From NCBI GenBank assembly GCA_036009625.1, contig DASYLJ010000127.1:1-64000 (forward strand): a stretch of DNA of 64,000 nucleotides, in the 5' to 3' direction. Each line of letters opens with the position of its first letter. Positions within the stretch are counted from its first letter, which is position 1. Position numbers and translations under genes: made by a program. Under the pieces are notes generated by a model. That model ran no database searches. It worked only from the letters and a program-made list of their open reading frames with translations, and was not told the origin of the DNA. Below, piece by piece: positions 7,564-16,780 of this stretch. Source of the stretch: DASYLJ01 sp036009625 (GTDB taxonomy: Bacteria; Desulfobacterota; Binatia; DP-6).

Positions 7564-9783
7564 GACGGCGATTGCGCTACGCGGCGCTGCTGCTCGGGAT
7601 ACCGTTCCTCGCACCCGTCGTGGTGCGGGCGGCCGGTCCACTGCTCGTCAGCGGCGCCGGCGAGGCCGCGCGCTGGGGTGTGTTTCCCGTGCCGTACAAT
7701 CCCGATCGGGGCTCGCTCGGCACCCTCGACAACGCCTCGGCCCTCGCCCTCGTGCAAGCGGAGGTCGGCGTGTGGAGCAGCGTGGCGACGGCGGACCTGC
7801 CGTTCGTCAATGCCGGCGCGTTGCCAGTCGACGTCACCGGGGCCAATTGGCAGGACTTTCTCCCCAAGTGCGACGGGCTGAGTCCCGTCGTCTTCGACCG
7901 CGACGGCGCGATCACCGAAGCCGTCCTCGGTCCCCTGTCCAGCTCCTTCATCCTCGGCTTCGCGGCGCCGGAGTGTGCGGTCTTCCAGGACCCGAACATC
8001 ACGATCATCGAATCGTACGCCGTGCTGAACGGGCGCTTCATCGACGGCCATCCCGATCCCGAGGTGCCGCTGTCGACCTTCGAGGGTGTCATCGCGCACG
8101 AGTTCGGTCACTACCTCGGGCTCGACCACTCGCAGATCGGTCTGCTCGAATCCGGGGACACCGACGTCGGCAACAACGAGGCGATCGCCACCATGTTCCC
8201 GATCGCCGTCGACGACACCGACTTCCTGACCCTGCATCTCGACGATCGCGTCTCGGTCTCGATGCTGTACCCGGCGCCGGCGTTCGCGACCGACTTCGGC
8301 ACGATCGCGGGCGACATCTTCCTGAAGGACGGCACCACGCCGTTCCAGGGTGCCTACGTGGTGGCACGTGCGGTCGGTGATCCGCGCATGACGGCGGTCG
8401 GCATCACGTCGGGAGATCACTTCGTACCGGGCAACCCCTTCGGGCCGCCCCCGCCCGAGTTGGAGGGACGATACGTCATCCCGGGCCTGCCGCCCGGCGA
8501 CTACACACTCGAAGTCGAGCCGGTCAACGAGTTCTTCCGTGGCGGCTCGAGCGTCGGACCGCTCGAGTTCCAGCGCCTGCTGCCCGGACCGTCGGAGTTC
8601 TGGAATGGCGCGAACGAGGCCGGCTACGACCCACCCGACGATCCCGGCGACGCCGTGCCGCTCGCGGTTGCCGCCGGAACGACCGTGAACGACATCGACG
8701 TCCTGCTGAACCCGCCCGTCAACGATCACTGCGAAACCGCCACGCCGATCGTCGAGGTGCCCTATGCGTCGGAGCCGTTCGTCCAGAAGTTCGACACCTC
8801 GCAAGCCGAGACCGATCCGACCGATCCGGTGCAGTCGTGTACCGAAGGTGGGCCGAGCCAGAACGCGACGAGTGTCTGGTGGTCCTTCCTGCCACCAACC
8901 AACGGCATACTCTACGTGTCCACCGTCTTCAGCCACGGGCTGGAGGTGATCTTCGGGCAGACGGGCTACGACACCGTCGTCTCGATACACACGGGGACCT
9001 GCGGAAACCTGACCGAGGTCGCGTGCGACGACAACGGGCCCTTCCCGTCGCATGACGCCTACCGTAACGGTCGCGTGCCCGTGACCGTCAGCGCCGGCGT
9101 TCCGATCTATATCGAGGGTCACCGGAAAGGGCGATCCGCCGGGAGGCGGGATGAACATCCTCGCGCGGTTCACGCCCGACAGCCCCATCTGTCCGCAGGG
9201 CGACGCCGGTCTCATCGGTCTCAAGAAGCTGATCCTCAACAACCTCGGTGAGCCGCTCGGTGACGAGACGCTCACCCTCGACCTGACCATGGCAGTCCCG
9301 GCGCCGATCGCGATCGACCCCCGCGCGGACGGCGTCCAGCTCCTCCTCGAGGACGAGGGCCGCAACTTCACGTCGCTCTTCGATCTCTCCGCGATCACCC
9401 TGCCCGTCCCCTCCGGCGGACCCGGGTCGGGGTGCATGCCGAAGGACGGATGGGCAGTCAACGGCTCCTTGACCGCCTACAAGTACCGGAACTTCTCCGG
9501 TGCCCTGCCACCGACCTGCGCACCCGGATCGGCGCAGGGGCTCACGTCCTTCTTCGTCACCGATACGCGTGCGCGCAACGGCAAGCCGATCGCGCTCTCC
9601 GTCCGGACCAAGGGCTCGACCATCCTCGCGCCACTCGTACCCTCCATCGGCGTGGCATTCGGAGAGTTGCGCCTCTCGATCAATCTCCAGGGTACGGTTG
9701 GCGGATTGCCCTGCGCAATCAAGTCGATGCCCCTCCCCAACTGCAAGCTGACCGGTGCGGGCAGGAAGCTGACCTGCAGATGA
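7560..9783 (+). CDS. Matrixin-like metallopeptidase, interrupted by a frameshift near 9117
   Basis: Reading frame one (7560-9251) starts with a signal peptide and carries HEFGHYLGLDH at residues 180-190, the zinc motif HExxHxxGxxH of metzincin peptidases, with Asp189 before the third His as in matrixins, and a Met around residue 217 for the Met-turn. A carboxypeptidase-regulatory-like beta domain follows (about 260-330), then a domain starting NDHCETATPI that often ends such secreted proteins. The frame goes wrong after IYIE: the next frame continues VTGKGDPPGGG and runs as one protein to 9783, with a further about 215 residues. One extra G in the GGG at about 9116-9118 explains it. The restored protein would be about 740 aa. 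It is coupled to the upstream exported gene and ends at a strong hairpin. Confidence 0.8.
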
Positions 9784-9785
9784 AT

Positions 9786-9813
9786 GGGGGGCGCGGATCG
9801 CTCCGCGCCCCCC
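9786..9813. terminator. Bidirectional hairpin terminator
   Basis: A perfect 12-bp stem (9786-9797 with 9802-9813) closes on a four-base TCGC loop, two bases after the peptidase stop and just before the end of the convergent esterase gene. It is followed by ATTT on the plus side and ATT on the minus side, so it can serve both genes although the T-runs are short. Confidence 0.7.
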
Positions 9814-9821
9814 ATTTCCCC

Positions 9822-11651
9822 CTACGGAAGCGGGCAGGCGAACGCGTTGACGCCGGGATAGTCGGCGACCAGCGTGCCTTCGTCGACGTGGTCGATCACG
9901 CCGTTCGGCGCAGCGATCGCATCGGCGAGGAAGTCGGGCAGCAGCTCGCCGTCGGCCGTGACCGTCGACCAGCGCGACCCCGTCGTCAGGATGGTGTGGT
10001 ACGGCGCCGTCTGCGCCGGCAGCCAATTGCGGATGCCGTTCAGCCCCTGATTGGTGCAGTACGACGTGCGGAGCGCGTTGATCCAGTCTTTGGTGTTGGA
10101 GAAGAACGTCGTGCCTACCTGGCCGTCGTCGACCTGGTTGGAGATGTTGATGATCTGCTGCTCCGGCACCGCCTTGAGACGCGGTGAGCTCGACGCCTGC
10201 AGCACCGGCCCGACGCCGCAGTTGCCGGCGAGGCAGTACGGCGGCTGGAGGCGACGCGTGCCCCACCCGAGCGGCGGGGTATCGGGACCGACGACGAGGC
10301 CGAGGCTGGCGACGCCGAGCACCTGACCGTTGTCGAGCGCGAGGCCGGCGTCCGGGATCGCCGTGGTGTGCGCCCAGCGCAGGTCGTCGAGCAGATAGGC
10401 GTAGTTGTAGTTGACGCCGAAGCCGCCGGCCGACTCACCGCCGAAGAGCACCGTGAGACGGCTCGGGTTGTAGCCCTGGGCGTCGGTGTCGCCGAGATCC
10501 TGCCAGAGCGCGTCGCGCACGTAGCGCAGCGCCGCCCGCACGTTCAGGCCGCCGAAGCGCTGCACGGTGACGCTCGGGAAGGCGCTCGTCGTGCCGCCAC
10601 CGAAGTGCACGTCCTGCGTGCAGTAGGGCAGGAACACCTGCGTCCAGTCGGAGAACGGGTTGATCGCGGGGTTGGCGTCGAAGAGGCCGGTCGTTGGATG
10701 GCCGTCGTCGAGCGCGTTGAAGAGCGACGCCGGTATGCCCGCACAGTCCGCCTCGAACAGGCAGACGCCGCCACCCTGGAGATCGATCGCGACCTTCTCG
10801 GACGGCACCCCTGCCGCCGGCAGCTTGAGCCAGAAGGCATAGTCGGTGCCGTCACCGCACTTCGTGCCCCAGGTGGCGTTGTCGAGCACGACCTGCGTCC
10901 ACACGCCGCGCGCCGGCGTCGTGACGTCGGGACGCGGACCGCAGTCGAGCGACAGCGGTGCGGTGTCGCCGTGGCCGGCCGCGGCCATGCAGCGCGACTG
11001 CGCCGCCGCACGCGCGACGTACTCCGGCACGGTGAGACCGATCGGCGTCGCGAGGTCGGGACAGACGGCGGTGATCTTCGCCGTGCTCTTGGCCTCGATC
11101 GCGGCGATCTTGGCGAGCGTCTTCGTGAGGCTGCAGGTCTTCCCCGCGTGCGTCACCTTGAGGCAGCTGGCGTAGGTCTTCGACTCGAGCTGCATCATCT
11201 TGGTGGCTTCGGCCTGTGCCGTGACGAGGCACGCCGTCGTCGGGGCGTCCGCGGTCGCGAGGACCGCCGCCTGCGGCCCACCGAACGAGCGCGCGGCGAG
11301 CGACGCCGGCTCACCGGCGCACGCTTCCTTGACGCGCGCGATCAGCCCGGCGGGGTCCATCATCGCGCCGAATCCCGCGGCGGCGACGGTGGCCGCGTCC
11401 GGGCACGCCTTCAGAACCTTCGCATCCACCTTGGCGAGCGACTTGACGACCAGCTTGTCGGTCGGCGTACACGCGGCGCCGGTGTCGGCGTAACACTTGC
11501 CGACGTGCAGACCGACGGTCTTGCTGCACGACGTGATGAGCGAGGCGACGCTCGCCTCGCACTTCTGCGCCGGGGTCGCTCCGAAGGCGGGAGCGACGAC
11601 GGCCATGGTGAGGCTCAAGGACAGGAGTGGCAACGCACGATGGGATCGCAT
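9822..11651 (-). CDS. Secreted pectinacetylesterase/Notum-like hydrolase
   Basis: 609 aa from the ATG at 11651, which directly opens a signal peptide ending APAFGA. Residues about 25-215 form a Cys- and Lys-rich helical region (KCEASVASLITSC, KCYADTG, KVLKACPD) of the kind seen in other exported proteins of this window. The catalytic part carries an oxyanion-loop-like DLQGGGVCLFEADC and the nucleophile elbow GGESAGGFG, both characteristic of the pectinacetylesterase/Notum family of alpha/beta hydrolases. The substrate is probably an acyl ester on an extracellular polymer. No Shine-Dalgarno exists, but TTGACC and TTACGT boxes stand at the right distance for a leaderless mRNA. The gene is convergent with the metallopeptidase. 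Confidence 0.8.
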   Translation of the reverse strand: MRSHRALPLLSLSLTMAVVAPAFGATPAQKCEASVASLITSCSKTVGLHVGKCYADTGAACTPTDKLVVKSLAKVDAKVLKACPDAATVAAAGFGAMMDPAGLIARVKEACAGEPASLAARSFGGPQAAVLATADAPTTACLVTAQAEATKMMQLESKTYASCLKVTHAGKTCSLTKTLAKIAAIEAKSTAKITAVCPDLATPIGLTVPEYVARAAAQSRCMAAAGHGDTAPLSLDCGPRPDVTTPARGVWTQVVLDNATWGTKCGDGTDYAFWLKLPAAGVPSEKVAIDLQGGGVCLFEADCAGIPASLFNALDDGHPTTGLFDANPAINPFSDWTQVFLPYCTQDVHFGGGTTSAFPSVTVQRFGGLNVRAALRYVRDALWQDLGDTDAQGYNPSRLTVLFGGESAGGFGVNYNYAYLLDDLRWAHTTAIPDAGLALDNGQVLGVASLGLVVGPDTPPLGWGTRRLQPPYCLAGNCGVGPVLQASSSPRLKAVPEQQIINISNQVDDGQVGTTFFSNTKDWINALRTSYCTNQGLNGIRNWLPAQTAPYHTILTTGSRWSTVTADGELLPDFLADAIAAPNGVIDHVDEGTLVADYPGVNAFACPLP

Positions 11652-11658
11652 CGCGCGA

Positions 11659-11687
11659 ACGTAACGGGGCGCGACGGAAGCGGTCAA
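11659..11687 (-). promoter_or_regulatory. Leaderless-type promoter of the esterase gene
   Basis: TTGACC (11682-11687), a 17-base spacer and TTACGT (11659-11664) end 7 nt before the ATG, so transcription would begin at or next to the start codon. Confidence 0.5.
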
Positions 11688-11716
11688 TGAAAACTTCCGC
11701 CGCATCGCGGCATGAC

Positions 11717-11894
11717 CGGAGGGCTTCGGGAGGGGAGCAGGTGACGTGAATCATCTGCCGTCGAGACAGCTCTTGTCCTGTCTCGTGCCTCGGGATCGGT
11801 GTCTCGGCTCGGTGTTTGATCGTGGCCGATTCGAGGTTGGCCGATCGCGTTCCCCTTCCGCAACCCTCCGTCGTCCGTTCGCCCTCTCTACGCG
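11717..11894. repeat. Direct repeat, copy A (pair with 12291-12470)
   Basis: This 178-bp stretch matches 12291-12470 in the same orientation with roughly 90 percent identity by eye, starting CGGAGGGCTTCGGGAGGGGA and ending TCTCTACGCG. Inside it an 8-bp inverted repeat (11762-11769 with 11778-11785) forms a hairpin. It lies upstream of the esterase promoter and overlaps the last few bases of the Tat gene. Confidence 0.85.
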
Positions 11895-12277
11895 CGAGCC
11901 CGACCGCCGGATGCAGCGCCAGGCGTGCGTCGCATGTCGGCGACACCGGACGGCGCGAGACCCTTCGGACCGAGCAGCTTCTTCCAGCGTCGGATCGGCA
12001 GCTTGTAGCTGACGATCGGGCAGTTGCACCCCGGATGCGCGCGATTCGCGTCGGCCAGCGCCTGCGTGCGGAACACCGTGAACTTGTGGTGCTGCTTGCA
12101 CGCGTTGCAGCTGTGATGGCGCCGCGTCTGGAGCCGGAAGACGAGCTTGCCGGGCGTCTTGGGCTTCTTCTTCGCGTCCGCGACCGCCGGCAGGGTCACC
12201 ACACCGGTGGCGGCGCTCGAGAGCAGCAGGAGGCGGAGAAAGTCTCGTCGTCCGGGAGCGTCGTGCGTCGTGTCCAT
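11888..12277 (-). CDS. Small Tat-exported Cys-containing protein
   Basis: 129 aa from the ATG at 12277; a longer reading from 12328 would put repeat sequence in front of the signal. GRRDFLRLLLLSS is a twin-arginine signal, followed by a hydrophobic stretch and AVADAK cleavage region. The mature protein is basic and holds CNACKQHH and GCNCPI, so a metal ion or cofactor could be bound before export. The family is unknown to me. The gene is flanked on both sides by copies of the 180-bp repeat, its last bases touching copy A. No Shine-Dalgarno is visible. Composition is like the neighbours. Confidence 0.65.
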   Translation of the reverse strand: MDTTHDAPGRRDFLRLLLLSSAATGVVTLPAVADAKKKPKTPGKLVFRLQTRRHHSCNACKQHHKFTVFRTQALADANRAHPGCNCPIVSYKLPIRRWKKLLGPKGLAPSGVADMRRTPGAASGGRARA

Positions 12278-12290
12278 CGTCGTGTCGCGG

Positions 12291-12470
12291 CGGAGGGCTT
12301 CGGGAGGGGAGCAGGTGACGTGAGTCATCTGCCGTCGAGACAGCTCTTGTCCCGTCTCGTGCCTCGCGGTCGGTGTCTCGCCTCGGTGTTGGTCGTGGCC
12401 GAGTCGAGGTTGGCCGATCGCGTTCCCCTTCCGAAACCCTCCGTCGTCGTCCTTTCACGCTCTCTACGCG
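12291..12470. repeat. Direct repeat, copy B (pair with 11717-11894)
   Basis: This is the second copy, immediately upstream of the Tat gene start. The internal hairpin (12336-12343 with 12352-12359) has one changed base relative to copy A. Read as minus-strand RNA the change converts an A-U pair to G-U, so pairing survives. Confidence 0.85.
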
Positions 12471-12587
12471 TCAGGGTCGAAGGCGGATGCAGACGAGCGA
12501 GTCCGTCTGCTTCGTCACCGTGTGCGTGCCCTCGCACTTGCACCGCGCTCGACGGCCGGCGTATCCGGGCAATCTCGAGGAGACGAC

Positions 12588-13154
12588 ATGGCCGACGACG
12601 ATGGACGGATGCATTTCCGCCGCATGGACGAGGGTACCGATGCGGACTTCGCCGTGCTCGCCCGCGTGCACGAGGAGAACATCCGCAAGCTGCCCGACCT
12701 GCTGATGGGCCTGCTGACCAACCTAAAGGGCGACCTCGCCTACCCCGTGGATCGGCTCGAGCACAGCCTGCAGACGGCGACGCGCGCGCTGCGCGATGGG
12801 CGCGACGAGGAGTACGTCGTGTGTGCGCTCCTGCACGACATCGGGGAGTCGCTCGGCCCGTTCAATCATGGCGACGTCGTGGCGAGCGTCATGAAGCCGT
12901 TCGTGTCCGAGACCAATCACTGGATCCTCGAGCACCATCCCGTGTTCCAGGTCTATTTCTACGGCAGCCACCTCGGCATCGATCCCAACGGCCGCGAGAA
13001 ATACCGCGACAGCCCCCACTTCGACGCCACCGCCGAGTTCTGTGCGAAGTACGACGAGGTGTCATTCGATCCCGCGTACCAGAGCGAGCCGATGGCGACG
13101 TTCGAGCCGATGGTCCGCCGCGTCCTGCACCGCGACTGGACGCCACCGAAGTAG
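12588..13154 (+). CDS. HD-domain protein (predicted metal-dependent oxygenase or phosphohydrolase)
   Basis: 188 aa. The ATG at 12588 follows GAGGAG with 5 nt spacing, which decides the start over the ATG at 12522. The core HD signature is CALLHDIGESLGP (about residues 83-95), preceded by an early His (RLEHSLQTATRA) and followed by HWILEHHPVFQVYF, giving the His/Asp metal ligands. Small HD proteins with this layout are related to PhnZ and myo-inositol oxygenase, where two irons are bound, but ordinary phosphohydrolases are equally possible. It stands alone on the plus strand between the repeat region and the subtilase, so context gives no substrate. Confidence 0.75.
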   Translation: MADDDGRMHFRRMDEGTDADFAVLARVHEENIRKLPDLLMGLLTNLKGDLAYPVDRLEHSLQTATRALRDGRDEEYVVCALLHDIGESLGPFNHGDVVASVMKPFVSETNHWILEHHPVFQVYFYGSHLGIDPNGREKYRDSPHFDATAEFCAKYDEVSFDPAYQSEPMATFEPMVRRVLHRDWTPPK

Positions 13155-13371
13155 CGGCACGCGAGCACGTGCGGATCGCCGGGTGGCCCGAGGCCGCGCG
13201 CGGTCCTCGCTGGCCGGTAACAGGCCCAGCCTGCTCCACGAGTCACGGTTCGCTCACCGGGAAGGCACGGCCTGCCTGCATGGTGAGCACATGGCGCGCG
13301 GCGCGATGAAATTCGCGTCGATTCGCGTTTTCTCCTGGCGTTCGTGGGTGGTGATCGGCTAGCGACTACCC

Positions 13372-16300
13372 ATGCGAACCAAGTCGGCTCGATATGTTGC
13401 TGGAGCTCGTGGCATCGCCGGTCTCACCGGCACCGCCGTCCTGGCCATGCTCGCCCAGGTTGCCGGCGCAGCGCAGCTCAGCGTCGCCGGATCGCTGGCG
13501 CCCACGAGCGTCGCCAGCTCCGCCTCGGGCCAGCTCGCCCGGACCGACCCGTCGCTCCTCGACCGCACCGACGCGACGGTCGTTCCGGTGCTGGTGAAGC
13601 TCGACTACGACCCGATCGCGTCGTACACGGGCGGCGTCGCATCGCTGGCCGCCACCAGCCCGTCGGCCACTGGCGGCAAGATGGCCGCGCGCGCGGCCAC
13701 CACCAGCGCCTATGCGCGGCACGTCGCCGGACAGGAGGCGACGTTCCTCGCCGACCTCGCCGCCGCCGTGCCCGAGGCGCAGGTCGGGCAGTCGTTCCGC
13801 GTCGTCTACGGCGGCGTCGCGATGACGCTGCCCGCGAACCGCATCAAGGACGTGCTGGCGCTGCGCGGCGTCGCGGCGGTGCAGGCCGACGAGCCGCATC
13901 AGCCGACGACCGACTCGAGCCCCGGATTCCTCGGCGCCCCCGCGGCATGGGCGAGCCTCGGCGGACAGGCGAGCGCAGGAAGCGGCCTCATCATCGGCGT
14001 GCTCGACAGCGGCGTCTGGCCCGAGCACCCGTCGTTCGCCGACAACGGCACGCTACCGGCGCCGCGCCCCACCATCGACGGCAGTCCACGCGGCTGCAAC
14101 TTCGGCGACAACCCGCTCACGCCGGCGACCGACGTGTTCACGTGCAACAAGAAGCTGATCGGTGGACGGGTCTTCCTCGAGACGTACAACGCGATCAACG
14201 GCGGCGAGGTGTTCCCCGACAGCACGCGCGACTCGAACGGACACGGCACCCACACCGCCACGACGGCGGCCGGCTGCATGGTCGCGAGCGCCAATCCGCT
14301 CGGCATCGACCGCGGCCCGATCTCCGGAATCGCCCCCGGGGCCGCCGTGGCCTCGTACAAGGTGTGCGGCGCCACGGGGTGCTACCCGTCGGACGCAGTC
14401 GCCGCGATCCAGCGGGCGATCCTCGACGACGTCGATGTCATCAACTACTCGATCAGCGGCGGGAGCAGCCCGTTCTCCGACGCCGTCGAGCTCGCGTACC
14501 TGGACGCCTACGCTGCCGGCGTCGTGGTCGTGGCATCGGCCGGCAACGCCGGCCCGACGGCTGGGTCGGTCGATCACCGCGGCCCGTGGCTCACGACCGT
14601 CGCGGCGTCGACGCAGGTGCGGTCGTTCACGACGACGGTGAACCTCGCGGGTCCCGGCGGCCCGGCCGCGTTCACGGGCGTGTCGATCACGAACGGCGTC
14701 ACATCGCGGCCGATCGTGCTCGCGTCCGCGCCGCCGTACAACGACATCGGCTGCCTGAGCCCGGCGCCGCCGGGACTCTTCGCCGGCAAGATCGTCGTCT
14801 GCCAGAACGGACCGGGCCGGATCCTGCGCGGGTTCAACATCGTCCAGGGCGGCGCGTCGGCAATGATCTCGTACGGGGGAACCTTCGCCGCCGGGAACCA
14901 CTGGCTGCCAACCCTGATCCTGCCGGACGGGGCCGGGCTGCTGGCCTACCTGGCGGCCAATCCCGGAGCGACCGGATCGTTCGCGCGGGGTGAGCCGACG
15001 GCCGGCACACCCGACGTCGTCACGAGCTTCTCGTCCCGCGGGCCGGGCGGTCTCTTCCTCAAGCCCGACGTCGCTGCGCCCGGGTTGGACATCCTCGCGG
15101 GAACCACGCCCGTCATCGAATCCCCGACCATCGGTCCGCCCGGGAATTACTTCCAGGTGATCTCGGGCACCTCCATGGCGTCACCGCACGTCGCCGGCGC
15201 CGCGCTGCTCGTGCGCGCGCTCCATCCGACGTGGACCCCCGGTCAGGTGAAATCGGCACTCATGACGAGCGCGATGACGGCGATGCTGGAGCCCGACCTC
15301 GTCACCGCCGCGACGCCGTTCTCGCGCGGCGCCGGCCGCATCGACATCGCGCGCGCCAGCGAGCCGAGCCTCACGCTCGACGAGACCGTCGATCACTTCC
15401 TCGGCCTCGGCAACGACGTGCAGACGGCCGTCGACCTGAACCTCCCGTCGATCAACGCCCCCCTGATGCCGGGCGAGCTCGAGACCGTGCGCGTGCTCAC
15501 GAACGTCACCGACAAGAAGCTCGGCTACAAGGTGACGACCTCGACGTCGCCCGGGAACGTGATCACCGTGCTGCCGAAGAGCTTCTCGGTGAAGGCCGGG
15601 GCGTCGGTCGCGCTGACCATCAGCATCACGTCGACGAACCCGGCCGGCTCGCAGCAGTTCGGCGAGATCGTCCTCACGTCCAACAAGGGCGGCGGGCAGA
15701 CGCTCCGCCTCCCCGTGGCGTTCGCCATCCAGCAGGGCGTGGTCACGCTGTCGAGCGACTGTGACACGGACACGCTCGTCCTGAAGGGACCGAACGCCGG
15801 CTGCACCGTCACGGCGTCGAACACCTCGGGGACGGATACGACCGTCGACCTGACGTTGGAGACGACGCCCCAGCTGAAGTTGCTGACGGTGGACGGGGTC
15901 GCGGCGAAGAAGAAGCAGGTCACGCTCTCCTTCCCGCTGGCGGGATTCCAGTACGGCACGCCGTCGATCGCGCCGGGCACGGTGGCCGGCTACATCCCGC
16001 TCGACGCCTTCGGCGGGACGACGACGATCGCGATCGGCGACGAAGATATCTTCCCGTTCAACACGCCGACCTTCAAGTACGGGGGCATCGCGTACAACCG
16101 CATCGCGGTCGACTCGAACGGCTACATCGTCGTCGGCCCGGACGGGAGCTCCGCGGACAACAATTGCTGCAACATCGCACTGCCGTCCACGGCCCGGCCG
16201 AACAACATCCTGGCGCCGCTCTGGAGCGATCTCGACGGCACCGGCAGGCCCGGCATCCTGCTCAATGTGCTCACCGACGGCGTCAACACGTGGCTCGTGG

Positions 16301-16671
16301 TCGAATGGCGCGTCAACGAGTTCGGGACGAACAACCTCCAGGTCTTCCAGACATGGATACAGGTCGGCGACACCGAAGACGTCACCTACGCCTATGATCC
16401 GAGCAATCTTCCCGACGTGGCCTTCAGCCCGTTCGTCGTCGGTGCCGAGAACGTCGACGGCTCGGCCGGCGCGCGGCTGCCGGCGGGCGTGCTGCCGACC
16501 CAGGACCTACGGGTGACGATCTCGCCGCTCGTCCCCGGTGAGACCCGCACGGTGCTGCTCGAGGTGAAGCCGCAGAAGAAGGGGACGGGTCTCGTGACGG
16601 CGGGGATGACCACGCCGCTCGTGAACGGGACCACCGTCACCAGCACGCCGATCGTGGTGACACCGCCCTGA
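13372..16671 (+). CDS. Secreted subtilisin-like serine protease (S8) with PA insertion
   Basis: 1099 aa. A signal peptide (about 1-34) is followed by an I9-like propeptide (VPVLVKLDYDP to GVAAVQADEP). The catalytic triad is Asp212 in GVLDSGVWPEH, His291 in SNGHGTHTA and Ser601 in GTSMASPHVAG, with the oxyanion Asn region SAGNAGPT between. A protease-associated (PA) domain is inserted before the serine, as in plant subtilases and Vpr-like proteases (PGLFAGKIVVCQNG). The tail has a fibronectin-type beta domain (TVRVLTNVTDKKLGYKV) and further beta sandwiches. Length is typical for this multidomain class. It is probably released or cell-surface bound and degrades extracellular protein. It is a single-gene unit with no clear Shine-Dalgarno, ended by a GC-rich hairpin. 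Confidence 0.93.
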   Translation: MRTKSARYVAGARGIAGLTGTAVLAMLAQVAGAAQLSVAGSLAPTSVASSASGQLARTDPSLLDRTDATVVPVLVKLDYDPIASYTGGVASLAATSPSATGGKMAARAATTSAYARHVAGQEATFLADLAAAVPEAQVGQSFRVVYGGVAMTLPANRIKDVLALRGVAAVQADEPHQPTTDSSPGFLGAPAAWASLGGQASAGSGLIIGVLDSGVWPEHPSFADNGTLPAPRPTIDGSPRGCNFGDNPLTPATDVFTCNKKLIGGRVFLETYNAINGGEVFPDSTRDSNGHGTHTATTAAGCMVASANPLGIDRGPISGIAPGAAVASYKVCGATGCYPSDAVAAIQRAILDDVDVINYSISGGSSPFSDAVELAYLDAYAAGVVVVASAGNAGPTAGSVDHRGPWLTTVAASTQVRSFTTTVNLAGPGGPAAFTGVSITNGVTSRPIVLASAPPYNDIGCLSPAPPGLFAGKIVVCQNGPGRILRGFNIVQGGASAMISYGGTFAAGNHWLPTLILPDGAGLLAYLAANPGATGSFARGEPTAGTPDVVTSFSSRGPGGLFLKPDVAAPGLDILAGTTPVIESPTIGPPGNYFQVISGTSMASPHVAGAALLVRALHPTWTPGQVKSALMTSAMTAMLEPDLVTAATPFSRGAGRIDIARASEPSLTLDETVDHFLGLGNDVQTAVDLNLPSINAPLMPGELETVRVLTNVTDKKLGYKVTTSTSPGNVITVLPKSFSVKAGASVALTISITSTNPAGSQQFGEIVLTSNKGGGQTLRLPVAFAIQQGVVTLSSDCDTDTLVLKGPNAGCTVTASNTSGTDTTVDLTLETTPQLKLLTVDGVAAKKKQVTLSFPLAGFQYGTPSIAPGTVAGYIPLDAFGGTTTIAIGDEDIFPFNTPTFKYGGIAYNRIAVDSNGYIVVGPDGSSADNNCCNIALPSTARPNNILAPLWSDLDGTGRPGILLNVLTDGVNTWLVVEWRVNEFGTNNLQVFQTWIQVGDTEDVTYAYDPSNLPDVAFSPFVVGAENVDGSAGARLPAGVLPTQDLRVTISPLVPGETRTVLLEVKPQKKGTGLVTAGMTTPLVNGTTVTSTPIVVTPP

Positions 16672-16677
16672 CGATCG

Positions 16678-16741
16678 CCGGGGCCCTGCGCGCGGCGCGG
16701 GGCCCCGGATCATCGACGGCCACCCGTGTCGTGACGGGTGG
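16678..16741. terminator. Tandem hairpins between convergent subtilase and SDR genes
   Basis: A 9-bp stem (16678-16686 with 16700-16708) lies just after the subtilase stop and an 8-bp stem (16720-16727 with 16734-16741) follows. Neither has a T-run, so factor-independent termination is only plausible. Confidence 0.45.
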
Positions 16742-16780
16742 TGGCAACGACCCGAAGTCAGATGAGCCTGAGGCGGGGCG

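Noticed and set aside
7482..9461. 659-aa open frame on the minus strand
   Set aside because: It overlaps the metallopeptidase, whose HExxH motif and domains are clear; the frame is an antisense shadow.
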